Assembly: GCF_019973375.1 (NCBI RefSeq)
Contig: NZ_BPTV01000002.1
Span: forward strand, 62,001 to 126,000
Source: Prevotella lacticifex
Lineage (GTDB): Bacteria; Bacteroidota; Bacteroidia; Bacteroidales; Bacteroidaceae
Reading direction: 5' to 3'
Length of the DNA stretch: 64,000 nt
The notes beneath the pieces were generated by a model, which was not told the DNA's origin, did no database searches, and saw only the letters and a program-made list of their open reading frames with translations. The stretch's first letter is position 1. Each line of letters begins with the position of its first letter. The position numbers were made by a program, and so were the translations under genes. Shown piece after piece: positions 1 to 7,856 of the stretch.

Positions 1-31
1 TCCTTTGCAGGAGCGGGTAGGCAGAAATAGG

Positions 32-243
32 GCCGTCCGGTCGGTCGTCAGACCGAATCTCTGAAATTTCTTTTATTCGGACAGTCATATATTTATCCAA
101 TATCCGCGACGGCCCTACCCATCAAAATACTATGTAAACCACTGATACTGTGTCACTTGCAGCACTCAGCCGCCGTAGGGGTGGGGTTTATCCCCACCCT
201 AGCTGCTTAGGGGTATTTACTTTTATTCTCGTCCGTCGCTGCT
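32..243 (+). repeat. Direct repeat, copy 1 (about 210 bp)
   Basis: The stretch beginning GCCGTCCGGTCGGTC recurs almost unchanged at 341-547, 309 bp downstream. It includes a CGGTC...GACCG dyad, an AT-rich middle, a TTATCCCCACCC palindrome half and the end CGTCCGTCGCTG. Differences are a few substitutions and short indels. A degraded relative with the same dyad is seen at about 1370-1455. Confidence 0.85.
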
Positions 244-340
244 AGGGCTGGGATAAACCCAGCCCCTACGGCGGTTAGATGCAACACATTGATAACCAAC
301 AAGTTGTTAGCGTGTTCCACTTGCAGGGGCGGCCCTCGTG

Positions 341-547
341 GCCGTCCGGTCGGTCAACAGACCGAATCTCTGAAATTTCTTTTATTCGGACAGTCATATA
401 TTTATCCAATATCCGCGACGGCACCTATCCCATCAAAATACTATGTAAACCACTGATATTAAGTCACTTGCAGCACTCGCCCGTAGGGTTGGGTTTATCC
501 CCACCCTACCAGCTGCGGGTTTCTACCGTGATTATCGTCCGTCGCTG
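341..547 (+). repeat. Direct repeat, copy 2 (about 210 bp)
   Basis: Second copy of the repeat at 32-243, in the same orientation. The core from the CGGTC dyad through the AT-rich middle is nearly identical, which suggests recent duplication or gene conversion. Confidence 0.85.
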
Positions 548-600
548 AGAAAGGTATAAACCGACCCCTATTTCCACAAAAGAAGTATATTTCACTACCA

Positions 601-870
601 GCCCCGACGGGGCTGAATCGTCAATAACCCCGGACTAAGCGAGCGAAAGCAAGCGCAGTCCGGGGATCATAGATGCCGATAAACATTCAGTCAGTGCCTC
701 GAAGACGCACAATAGCACGGAGTGCGCAAAAGCAAATATGTTTCTGCGCGTTTCGCTATTCAACCTCTTCGAGGCTGGTCGTGGATTTCTTGCGTCCACG
801 TTCTACCCCAGACTGCGGTCGCTGCGCTCCCTTAGTCTGGGGTTATTGAGAATTAAACCCCGTCGGGGGC
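601..870 (+). repeat. 270-bp element with inverted ends, copy 1
   Basis: The element begins GCCCCGACGGGGC and ends with a CCCCGTCGGGG copy. About 35 bp at each end are imperfect inverted repeats that include CAATAACCCC. Inside are two hairpins with arms CCCCGGACT/AGTCCGGGG (about 628-664) and CCCCAGACT/AGTCTGGGG (about 808-845), plus a CCTCGAAGA/TCTTCGAGG pair. The same element lies at 61541-61808 in the opposite orientation. It encodes no protein. The structure suggests a small non-autonomous mobile element or a REP-like element; no target-site duplication was established. Confidence 0.8.
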
Positions 871-890
871 ATTGCGAGAGAAAATTATCC

Positions 891-970
891 ACGAGGCAGT
901 AGGATGGGGATAAACCCCACCCATACTGGTGGCTGAATGCAGCAACATGTTAATTATCAATGTGTTGCAT
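891..970 (+). repeat. GTAGG-TGGGGATAAACCCCA / AACACATTAATTATCAA repeat
   Basis: A short palindrome around GGGGATAAACCCC is followed by a GCAACATGTTAATTATCAA motif. The same pair of motifs recurs at about 168-300, 480-520, 1265-1335, 20060-20350, 61905-62055 and 62345-62400, always between genes. It looks like a dispersed intergenic repeat; its function is unknown. Confidence 0.7.
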
Positions 971-1034
971 GTATCATTCTTGCATGAGGTGTCTGTGTGA
1001 TGCAAGTAGATTCTATGAAGGTACAGCCATCCAC

Positions 1035-1259
1035 GCGGCATCAGCGGTTTTCCTGGTTTTCCTTGCCGTGATGCAAGCCTGAGGAACGAAGGCTGTTTCT
1101 TTCCGGTTCCGGCGGGCCGAAGCTTGCTTCGAAGCAAACGGCACCGGAAAGAAACAGAGGGCACAGCCCTTGCATCACGGCAATGGTTTTTACCGGTTTT
1201 TGTCGAATAAAGATGCCATTTCCCGGCTTCGCGTTCTTTGCGGCTTGGCGAGAGAAAAT
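1035..1259 (+). repeat. Long-hairpin element, copy 1
   Basis: A roughly 225-bp element whose two halves are inverted repeats. Arms include TTGCCGTGATGCAAG and its complement, and GTTTCTTTCCGG with its complement, around a CTTCGAAG centre. Transcribed from either side it would give a long double-stranded hairpin. A second copy lies 464 bp downstream and a third, inverted, lies at 61258-61466. Confidence 0.85.
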
Positions 1260-1486
1260 CACCAACGAGGCAGTAGGATTGGGATAACCTCACCCTTACG
1301 CAGATGCGTGCAACACATTAATTATCAGTGGATTTCCGACGTGAACCATTGGCAGGGGCGGACAGGTAGGGTTAAGGGCCGTCCGCAAACAACGGACAAA
1401 TAAAATCTGACCAACAAAAAAAAGCCGAGATTCGGTCGAAAGACCGAATAAAAACGTATTAATTTGCCTTTTCGAGGCAAACAGAC

Positions 1487-1722
1487 TGAGTAAAAATCGC
1501 GGCGTCAGCGGTTTTCCTGGTTTTCCTTGCCGTGATGCAAGCCTGAGGAACGAAGGCTGTTTCTTTCCGGTGCCGGCGGGCCGAAACTTGCTTCGAAGCA
1601 CGACGGCACCGGAAAGAAACAGAGGGCACAGCCCTTGCATCACGGCAATGGTTTTACCGGTTTTTGTTGGAAAAAGATGCCATTTCCTGGCTTTGCGTTC
1701 TTTGCGGCTTTGCGAGAAAAAA
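1487..1722 (+). repeat. Long-hairpin element, copy 2
   Basis: Same element as 1035-1259. It is preceded by GAGTAAAAATCGCGGCGTC, which is also present next to the inverted copy near 61450. This places the left boundary of the full element at about 1487. Confidence 0.85.
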
Positions 1723-1776
1723 ATCAGAATAGAAATGTATGTTTTATTGAAAAGTGATGAAATTAGGAAAAAATGA

Positions 1777-1817
1777 CCATAGCCAAGGTTTCCCACATTG
1801 AGAATCCTTGGCTATGG
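1777..1817 (-). terminator. Rho-independent terminator of the metal operon
   Basis: A perfect 12-bp stem (CCATAGCCAAGG with CCTTGGCTATGG) is followed, reading leftward, by CATTTTTTCC. It lies about 85 bp after the stop of the HMA-domain gene and is well placed to end the leftward operon. Confidence 0.85.
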
Positions 1818-1900
1818 CCATAAACCTAATAGCTGTCAGCGAGATGGTCACACGACGACTGGTCATAGGCCATATAATCTAAGCCAACGGCTCAGCGGAA

Positions 1901-2233
1901 CTACATATTGTCGCAGTGCTCATTCATATCGCGGGCGACCTTCTCACCCTTCTTCAGCTCACGGGCCTGATAGCCGAACTTTGGGAATGTGGCCTCGAGT
2001 TTGGCCTTGTCGGTCTTCTTTGGGTAGAAGACGATGGTCACGGTCTGGTCGTCGACGCTCGTAATGATGTCCTTAACGCCCTTCTCGAAGCGCAGACCGT
2101 CCTTGATTTTATTCTCACAGTTGGCACAATGCATCTGCGGAGTGGTGGTGACGACGAGGGTGTCGTTCTCGCTCTTGGCATTGGCTGTCAGGGCCATAGC
2201 GGTAAGAGCAATTGCTAAAATCATCTTTTTCAT
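1901..2233 (-). CDS. Secreted or periplasmic heavy-metal-associated (HMA) domain protein
   Basis: A 110-residue protein with an N-terminal signal peptide (MKKMILAIALTAMALTANA) followed by one HMA ferredoxin-like domain. The metal-binding motif is MHCANC near residue 34, with the usual hydrophobic spacing and a GYQA end. In this family the CxxC cysteines bind Cu(I) or similar soft metals. It is the last gene of a leftward set with a TonB receptor and a small Cys/His-rich protein, which points to copper or another soft metal handled at the outer membrane and periplasm. The metal itself is inferred. The domain is free-standing, not fused to a P-type ATPase. Confidence 0.88.
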   Translation of the reverse strand: MKKMILAIALTAMALTANAKSENDTLVVTTTPQMHCANCENKIKDGLRFEKGVKDIITSVDDQTVTIVFYPKKTDKAKLEATFPKFGYQARELKKGEKVARDMNEHCDNM

Positions 2234-2415
2234 TTTTCTTCTCTCCTATGTTTGTTCGTTATTTTTGTTATGTTCAAGAAATATTTTCGTGGCAATGGCA
2301 GGGGAAGCATGCCGATGCAGCATCAACGATTTCGTATCCGCAGCGGTGGATACACATCAACCACTTCTGCCATCGGTGTGCTTACCCACTTATTATCAAG
2401 TATTTACCACCATAC

Positions 2416-4449
2416 TCAGAACTTATATCTGATGCCGATATATGCGCGGGCTCCCTCGACGGGTCCCCACACCATTGTAGGGTCGAAGGTGCTGCTCCAC
2501 GGGTTGGCGGCATTGATGATTGGGTTCTTCTGCTTGTAGCCCGTGAGATTCTCGCCACCGACATAGACCGAGAACTTGCGGAACCAGCGCGTTATCTGGG
2601 CGTTGAGTTGGGCAAAAGCCGGATATGTCGACTCCCATGACGGGGTGCCGTCAGCGGTGGTGTAGGCCTTCGGCATACGGCCGCCGCCATTGAGCGACAG
2701 TGTGGCATCGAACTGCCACAGGCCGAGGGGCGTCTTATATGATGCCGTGAGCAGACCCTTGTATTTGCTTGTCAGAGGCTGGCGCAGCAGCTGTCCGCCG
2801 TAGGTCGACTTCACATTATTATATCTATATGCTGCCGTAACGGTCATTCCACGGAAGAAATCGTAGGTGGCATCGACCTGGAAAGTGTGGGAGTAGGACC
2901 GTCCCCTGAGGTTGGAGATGGTTATGCGTGAGGGATCGCTGTCGTAGTCGATGACGGCCTGGTTGCCGAAGTGGGTGTAGTAGTATTCGGCATTGACTTT
3001 CAGCGTCCTCTTGGCGATGGGAATATTCAGGGCCGCGCTGACGCCATAGTTCCACGCATTTTCCTGACCGAGCTTATCGATGGTAAGCTCACGGCCGCTG
3101 GCGAGCAGATAGTTGTTCTCGGCGAGGGCGTGGACGGTGCGTAGGCCCTTTCCTACCGATGCACGAAGGCCGAGGATGTCGTTGACCTGCCACTTCACGT
3201 GAAATCGCGGGGTGACGAAAGTGCCATGCTCCGAGCTGTGGTCGAAGCGCACACCGGCCATGGCCACAAGATGCTCGTGGAGGTTGTAGGTGTACTGGGC
3301 ATAGGCTCCAACGACATTCTCCTTCTCGTTCATGCGCTGTCCGAGGTAGGTCTGACCGAGGTAGTCGTGGTTGAACGATGCACCGAGGGCCAGATTATGC
3401 TCAGGGGTGAAATTGGTCTCGAACATCAACTGTGAGTAGACGTTCTTCTCATTGACGTCGTAATCCTTCTTTCCGTAGACGGCATCCATGAGATGCATCG
3501 ACGCCGACGACATCCAGGCAATGTTCGTTCCGTGGTCGGGGTCGAGGATAAAAGCGTGCTTCATATACCCCTCATAGCGATGAGTGTTAATATTGATGCG
3601 GTAGAGGGGTTCGGCTTGATGGTCGAGAACGCCCTCATGATTAGTCTGACCGCTCTCGCGCTTCTCGTCGAGCATGCTCAGTCCACCGTGGAAGATGTAG
3701 TTGCCGGTTTTTCCGAACCAACGGTTCTGGAGGTTGAACTGCCGTGTCTTCGGGTTGTCCATGAATCCGTCCTTATTGTCGTCGTGCTCGGTCAGTGCAT
3801 CCTCATAATGGCCGAGGATTTCTGTACTTAATCCCTTGGTTATGTGGATGTTACCATCGGCATTGGCCTCGATACGGCTCATGGTGTTGCCATAGAGATT
3901 GACGTGGACGGCCTCGTCGTCCTCTGGCTGGAGATACTGCACGTTGATTTGTCCGGTCATGGCCTCATAGCCGTTCTTAACGCTGGCGTTGCCCTTGCTG
4001 ACCTGGATGCTCTTGAGCCACGTTCCGGGGGTATAGCCCAAGGCGTAAGGGAGGGCCGCACCGCGGAAGTTAGGCATATTCTCGGTGAGCATCTGGACAT
4101 ATTTGCCGCTGAGTCCGAGGAGTTTAATCTCTTTGGCTCCCGTAGCGGCATCATTATAGCTCACGTCGACCGACGGATTGGTGGTGAAACTCTCACCGAG
4201 GTTGCAGCAAGCGGCCTTGAAGAGCTCCGATGCGTTGATGATACTGCCGTTCATGGCACCGCGCATACGAGTGGTACCGGGCATACGTGTGACGACCTGC
4301 ACCTCCTTCAGCGACTGGTCGGGCATGGTGGCTAAGGTGTCGGGACCGTTGACAGCGGTTGAATCAGCTTCAGGAGCCGGTGCGTGCTGGGCAAGAGCCG
4401 ATTGTGCCAGCATCCCCATGATGCCGACAAGAAAAATATGTTTGTTCAT
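2416..4449 (-). CDS. TonB-dependent outer-membrane receptor, probably metal-related
   Basis: A 677-residue protein with a signal peptide ending ALAQ near residue 21, a plug domain at about 45-175 (LKEVQVVT TonB-box-like segment, then SGKYVQMLTENMPNF) and a beta-barrel that ends in aromatic YIGIRYKF, as outer-membrane barrels do. It lacks the N-terminal carboxypeptidase-like domain of SusC proteins, so it resembles a siderophore or metal receptor more than a glycan transporter. It lies between a small Cys/His protein and an HMA protein on the same strand, with gaps of about 80 and 180 bp, so one operon is likely. Copper is the most probable substrate from context; the sequence alone does not prove it. 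Confidence 0.85.
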   Translation of the reverse strand: MNKHIFLVGIMGMLAQSALAQHAPAPEADSTAVNGPDTLATMPDQSLKEVQVVTRMPGTTRMRGAMNGSIINASELFKAACCNLGESFTTNPSVDVSYNDAATGAKEIKLLGLSGKYVQMLTENMPNFRGAALPYALGYTPGTWLKSIQVSKGNASVKNGYEAMTGQINVQYLQPEDDEAVHVNLYGNTMSRIEANADGNIHITKGLSTEILGHYEDALTEHDDNKDGFMDNPKTRQFNLQNRWFGKTGNYIFHGGLSMLDEKRESGQTNHEGVLDHQAEPLYRININTHRYEGYMKHAFILDPDHGTNIAWMSSASMHLMDAVYGKKDYDVNEKNVYSQLMFETNFTPEHNLALGASFNHDYLGQTYLGQRMNEKENVVGAYAQYTYNLHEHLVAMAGVRFDHSSEHGTFVTPRFHVKWQVNDILGLRASVGKGLRTVHALAENNYLLASGRELTIDKLGQENAWNYGVSAALNIPIAKRTLKVNAEYYYTHFGNQAVIDYDSDPSRITISNLRGRSYSHTFQVDATYDFFRGMTVTAAYRYNNVKSTYGGQLLRQPLTSKYKGLLTASYKTPLGLWQFDATLSLNGGGRMPKAYTTADGTPSWESTYPAFAQLNAQITRWFRKFSVYVGGENLTGYKQKNPIINAANPWSSTFDPTMVWGPVEGARAYIGIRYKF

Positions 4450-4529
4450 TGTGTTCGTTGCTTTGATATTACCTTGATTATGAATTAATTAGAATGATTC
4501 TCCTCCTTTCAGTTCATCAATCAAGGTGT

Positions 4530-4907
4530 TCAAAGCAGTAGCCGCCGAAGAAGATGCAGATAGGTCCGCGGAGGGGCCTTGGCTGCAAAGACATACTCTG
4601 AAGGAGCATTTATGGGAGTGAAGTAATGGGCAAGAGCCGACAGTGGTGCTGCAGGAACAAGGGCTACGATGGCCGGAGCGAAATGGAACGTGAGCTGCTC
4701 GGCCATGGTCACGGGAGCGAGCTTCACGGTCTTCACCACCATGCAATGGCGCATCGTGTGGCAGTCGTGAGAGCCCTGAGCCTCAGCGATTTGGGCTACC
4801 TCTATACGACCGGAGTGAGAGCATGTCTCCACACTGATGCCAGCGCTCATCGCTATAATCAGCAATGAGAGGACGAGAACCGGGATTATGCTCAACATTC
4901 TTTTCAT
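4530..4907 (-). CDS. Small Cys/His-containing membrane or secreted protein (HYC_CC_PP-like)
   Basis: A 125-residue protein with a hydrophobic N-terminus (residues 4-25), the Cys/His cluster CHTMRHCM at about 49-56, and a C-terminal APPRTYLHLLRRLL tail. Small proteins of this layout, with Cys/His pairs and a PP before the end, sit beside TonB receptors and HMA proteins in Bacteroidota and are labelled HYC_CC_PP or left hypothetical; I assign it there by pattern only. It is the first gene of the leftward operon. A TACCTTTG -7 element ends 5 nt before the ATG, so the mRNA would have almost no leader. Confidence 0.6.
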   Translation of the reverse strand: MKRMLSIIPVLVLSLLIIAMSAGISVETCSHSGRIEVAQIAEAQGSHDCHTMRHCMVVKTVKLAPVTMAEQLTFHFAPAIVALVPAAPLSALAHYFTPINAPSEYVFAAKAPPRTYLHLLRRLLL

Positions 4908-4912
4908 GGCGG

Positions 4913-4920
4913 CAAAGGTA
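4913..4920 (-). promoter_or_regulatory. -7 element of the metal operon
   Basis: Reads TACCTTTG leftward, matching the Bacteroidota TAnnTTTG consensus. The start codon at 4907 is only 5 nt away, implying a leaderless or near-leaderless transcript. Confidence 0.6.
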
Positions 4921-5130
4921 CTAAAAAGATGCCATCCGAGAGGGGCTTAAAGACTTAATAAATGCAAAAGTCCAAGAGATTATAACATTACGCCAAAATA
5001 TTATAAAGGAAGATGCCCATTCTATATTTCGACGTGAACATCCGTACATTGTACAAATATAAATATGTGGGGAAAATTTGATTTCCATCGCCCTACCCTC
5101 CTTTCTATCCCCCTTTCTACCCTGCTGAAA

Positions 5131-5162
5131 TTTGGATTCGGGAAATTTATTTTGTACCTTTG
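5131..5162 (+). promoter_or_regulatory. Strong promoter with no ORF downstream (copy 1)
   Basis: TTTG at 5131-5134, a 20-bp spacer and TACCTTTG at 5155-5162 fit the Bacteroidota consensus well. About 70 bp around it (CTGAAATTTGGA..., TACCTTTGCA-CGAAAT) match a second site at 62587-62618. No coding sequence follows on this strand before 6849. Confidence 0.65.
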
Positions 5163-5244
5163 CATCGAAATTAGTAACGGCTAAAACAAAGATTAGACTT
5201 TTGTCGGTATTATCCCCGTCTAAAGACCAAAGTGTCATAGCAAT

Positions 5245-5377
5245 CGTGAAGTTCGTGCTGTTAGTGCAAAATGAGACGTCGCACGAGAAACACGAAACGA
5301 CGATATCCGGCAAGCCGAAAATACAATTCGTTATTCATTGAGGGGCAAGCACACGTGAAGTTCGTGTTGTTCGTGCA
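5245..5377 (+). repeat. Two 24-bp direct repeats
   Basis: CGTGAAGTTCGTGCTGTTAG at 5245 recurs with two changes at 5354-5377, 109 bp downstream, inside the possible untranslated transcript described above. Confidence 0.6.
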
Positions 5378-5472
5378 GTAACGACATATATGCTGATAAC
5401 TCAACGACTATAATTTCCCGTAGTCGTTCTCTCCGTAGCGTAATCCACTGCAATTCAATAGGATATCCGGCA

Positions 5473-6591
5473 TCATGAATCCTTCTGTTCACTGTTCTCT
5501 CGTCGGTACGCCCCTGGAGTCTTGCCCGTGGAGGCAGTGAAGTAGCGGCGGAAACTGCTCATGGAGTTGAATCCCGACTCGGTGGCGACATCCTCCAATG
5601 GCATGTCGGTAGTAGTGAGAAGGTCCTTGGCGCGGCCGACCCTCCAACTGTTTACGTATTCGTAGAAGGGAGTGTGGAGTTGCTGATTGAGATAATTGGA
5701 GATGTAAGTGCGGTTGGTGCCTACTGCCATCGACAATTCGACAATATTCAGTTCGGGGCGGAGATAGATTCTGTCGTCCTCGAAAGCCTTGCGGAACCGC
5801 TCCTCAAACTTGTAGTTGTGCGGTTGAGCCGTGGCAGAGCCCTCTGCGTCGGTCGAGAGTGTATCATCGGTAGCAACATCACCCGCCGTTTCGTCAGCGG
5901 CCTCAGCATTGATAGTTACGAGGGCACTGAGCATATCCTCCTGACGGTAAACGAAATAGCAGAAAAGACTGAAGAGAGTCATGACAAGGATATTGTAGAT
6001 GAAGATCATTCCGTCGGAAATATATATCGTCGCGGCTGTCCACACGATAAGCAACAGAATATAGATAATCATTATGTACTTGAGCCAATAGAGGGAAAGG
6101 CTCTCATCGGAAAAGTTCATCTTCAGCCGTCGGTTGAACTTGTTGACAGCTACGACACCGTAGACGATTATTCCGATGGCATAGATGATGGTGAAACCGA
6201 GTATGACCTTATACAACGTCATATTCCATGTGAAGCAAAAGATAAAGAAAGCACCATAATAGGCTACGGCATTTGGGATTATCAGTTTCCACTGACGCGT
6301 CAACGGACTCGTCAGCCGGATGATGATGAGCAGAGCGCAAGGCACGATACTCATCTCGAGGATGTCGGTCAGAGGACACGTCATAACACTATGGACAGGG
6401 CAGACGAGATAGAAATAGACAAACTCAAAGATGGAGACGAATATCAGGTAGAGCATGAACCGGAACATCATTAACTGAAGATTGTGGCGCCGCCCCTTGG
6501 AATGGAGGGCCATGGCACAAGCCAACTGCGACATGAGGAGCATGCCGAAGGTTACGTCGGAAAGCGATTTAGATATGTCAGGTGCTATCAT
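5473..6591 (-). CDS. Membrane-anchored AraC-family transcriptional regulator
   Basis: A 372-residue protein. Residues 1-215 hold about six or seven hydrophobic segments; a linker rich in Ala, Asp and Thr follows; residues about 265-372 form an AraC-type double HTH (LSMAVGTNRTYISNYL first helix-turn-helix, then VATESGFNSMSSFRRYF and GKTPGAYRR). I chose the ATG at 6591 over the TTG two codons upstream. A TATATTTG -7 element lies at 6674-6681. The design implies sensing in or at the membrane with DNA binding on the cytoplasmic side. Ligand and targets are unknown; the neighbours are not obviously related. Confidence 0.85.
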   Translation of the reverse strand: MIAPDISKSLSDVTFGMLLMSQLACAMALHSKGRRHNLQLMMFRFMLYLIFVSIFEFVYFYLVCPVHSVMTCPLTDILEMSIVPCALLIIIRLTSPLTRQWKLIIPNAVAYYGAFFIFCFTWNMTLYKVILGFTIIYAIGIIVYGVVAVNKFNRRLKMNFSDESLSLYWLKYIMIIYILLLIVWTAATIYISDGMIFIYNILVMTLFSLFCYFVYRQEDMLSALVTINAEAADETAGDVATDDTLSTDAEGSATAQPHNYKFEERFRKAFEDDRIYLRPELNIVELSMAVGTNRTYISNYLNQQLHTPFYEYVNSWRVGRAKDLLTTTDMPLEDVATESGFNSMSSFRRYFTASTGKTPGAYRRENSEQKDS

Positions 6592-6673
6592 CAGCAAATA
6601 ATTTTGTCATCAACAGCCAAGTTAGTCGGTGGAGAGATATGGCAGTGAGATGAATATTAGTTATTTAAGATTG

Positions 6674-6681
6674 CAAATATA
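6674..6681 (-). promoter_or_regulatory. -7 element of the AraC-family gene
   Basis: Reads TATATTTG leftward, about 83 bp before the ATG at 6591. Confidence 0.45.
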
Positions 6682-6795
6682 GACAAAATATTCCGCAATA
6701 TTGAACATACGAGTGGATATTTTTATTTCAATCGGTAAAATTTGGTGTCAAACGGTACAAAAATACTGGCAGAAAGTACAATTGACTCCCTACTA

Positions 6796-6826
6796 TTGCT
6801 TTTGTCAACGAAGTGTAATATCTTTG
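6796..6826 (+). promoter_or_regulatory. Promoter of the lipoprotein gene
   Basis: TTG at 6796-6798 and TATCTTTG at 6819-6826, 20 bp apart. The ATG at 6849 follows by 22 bp, so the leader is short. Confidence 0.6.
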
Positions 6827-6848
6827 CAGAAACTTGAAATTATCAACT

Positions 6849-7553
6849 ATGAAAGCTGCATTACATTCAATCCTGTTAGCTACAATAATCGTCGGATCGT
6901 GCGGGGACAGTCAGCTGCCTCCAAACGGTCCTTTCGGCAACGTGCCGGCGATAGTAGCGGAGAACGAAAAGGAGGTGAACGACATCAAGTCGAAGATTGA
7001 GAAAGATGGAGACGGAGGAGAATCTTATATCTATGAGATTAAGCTCCGCAATCAGATTCAGTTGCTCGAGGAGAGGCTCCGCCACACAGCACCAACAGTT
7101 GTCGGGAGCCAGATAAACACCGAGACCGACAAGAACATCTTCATCACCATCACCAAGCCGATGACAGTGGAGGAGGTCAAGACCGACGGCGATATTGTCA
7201 TTGCCGGGGAGGGAGAGCTCGAGAGTGCCGCCAGCCTATGGGAAGGCAACAGTCGCGTAAAGCTCAACGAGCTCGGCCTTGTGTTCCACTCCCACGACAC
7301 ACCGTCGTTCTATGCCGCCCACATCGTGGCAACACCCGAATCGACGACGATCGCCAACGGAATATATCCCAAGGGTACGAAAATAAAGCTCAAGGCCACC
7401 GTCGACATCGAACCGTGGAATGCTTATCACATGGCTGTGCTGCGGTCGGTGACGCTCACAAGCCGCAAGCGGGATATCTACCACGAGGCAACACTCTTCG
7501 AGAGACAGACAAAGATTGAAATGGAGGCCAACAATGTTATTGCGGAGGAATAA
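6849..7553 (+). CDS. Predicted lipoprotein of unknown function
   Basis: A 234-residue protein starting MKAALHSILLATIIVGSCGD, a lipoprotein signal peptide with the lipobox Cys at residue 18. A TTG five codons upstream is in frame, but the ATG at 6849 gives the better signal peptide. Residues about 35-80 are charged and could form a coiled coil (EKEVNDIKSKIEK and LRNQIQLLEERLR). The rest is likely beta-rich. I do not recognise a family. It is transcribed alone, away from the AraC gene, and an extracytoplasmic location is inferred from the signal peptide. Confidence 0.75.
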   Translation: MKAALHSILLATIIVGSCGDSQLPPNGPFGNVPAIVAENEKEVNDIKSKIEKDGDGGESYIYEIKLRNQIQLLEERLRHTAPTVVGSQINTETDKNIFITITKPMTVEEVKTDGDIVIAGEGELESAASLWEGNSRVKLNELGLVFHSHDTPSFYAAHIVATPESTTIANGIYPKGTKIKLKATVDIEPWNAYHMAVLRSVTLTSRKRDIYHEATLFERQTKIEMEANNVIAEE

Positions 7554-7619
7554 TAAGAGGTAAAACTATGGAATCCAATGGGTTATAATGAGACGACAAG
7601 GAAAAGATTTTGTCGGTGG

Positions 7620-7706
7620 AAATAATTGCTTTCAGGTGACGTGAGGTTACTTATTTGCCTTTAGATATTGACGTGAAAATAATTGCTTTCAGGTGACGTT
7701 AGGTTA
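7620..7706 (+). repeat. Pair of 30-bp direct repeats
   Basis: AAATAATTGCTTTCAGGTGA... occurs at 7620-7649 and again at 7677-7706 with one mismatch, 57 bp apart, in the 303-bp gap (7554-7856) between the lipoprotein gene and guaA. Apart from the terminator at 7776-7821 nothing else is seen there. Confidence 0.8.
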
Positions 7707-7775
7707 GTTAGTTATTTAATTTTAGAAAAACATTATCTTCAGTAGGTCTAATAAAAGCTAATACTGCGGAAACAT

Positions 7776-7821
7776 AAAGCCCCCACCATCCACGGTTATT
7801 CCCCACGGAGGATGAGGGCTT
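7776..7821 (-). terminator. Terminator between guaA and the lipoprotein gene
   Basis: An imperfect hairpin with arms AAAGCCCCCACCATCC and GGATGAGGGCTT. Read leftward the second arm is followed by TTTATGTTT, so it mainly serves guaA; it could also stop rightward transcription. Confidence 0.65.
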
Positions 7822-7856
7822 GTTTATATTATGGTTATAGAAACCGCAGCGCGGGA

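Larger units (their letters stand above)
1..1850. other. Gene-free repeat island (left)
   Basis: No convincing gene lies in this stretch. It is packed with repeats described separately: a 210-bp direct repeat (32-243 and 341-547), a 270-bp element with inverted ends (601-870), two copies of a long-hairpin element (1035-1259 and 1487-1722), and G-rich palindromes of the type GTAGGGTGGGGTTTATCCC. At about 1432-1451 a hairpin with stem ATTCGGTC and loop GAAA sits beside a run of eight A. The ORFs here run through palindromes on both strands and look like chance products. Confidence 0.8.
4921..5472. other. Intergenic region with a strong orphan promoter
   Basis: No gene is supported here. The stretch holds a rightward promoter (5131-5162), a 24-bp direct repeat CGTGAAGTTCGTG... 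at 5245-5268 and 5354-5377, and a hairpin AACGACTA/TAGTCGTT at about 5404-5429. A transcript of roughly 250 nt from the promoter to the hairpin is possible. Confidence 0.6.

Noticed and set aside
279..548. 89-codon rightward ORF in the left island
   Set aside because: It lies in the 210-bp direct repeat and has no homologous reading in the other copy.
853..1796. Leftward ORFs of 146 and 166 codons (853-1293 and 1296-1796) in the left island
   Set aside because: They run through the long-hairpin elements, have equally open frames on the other strand and encode similar peptides only because the DNA is repeated.
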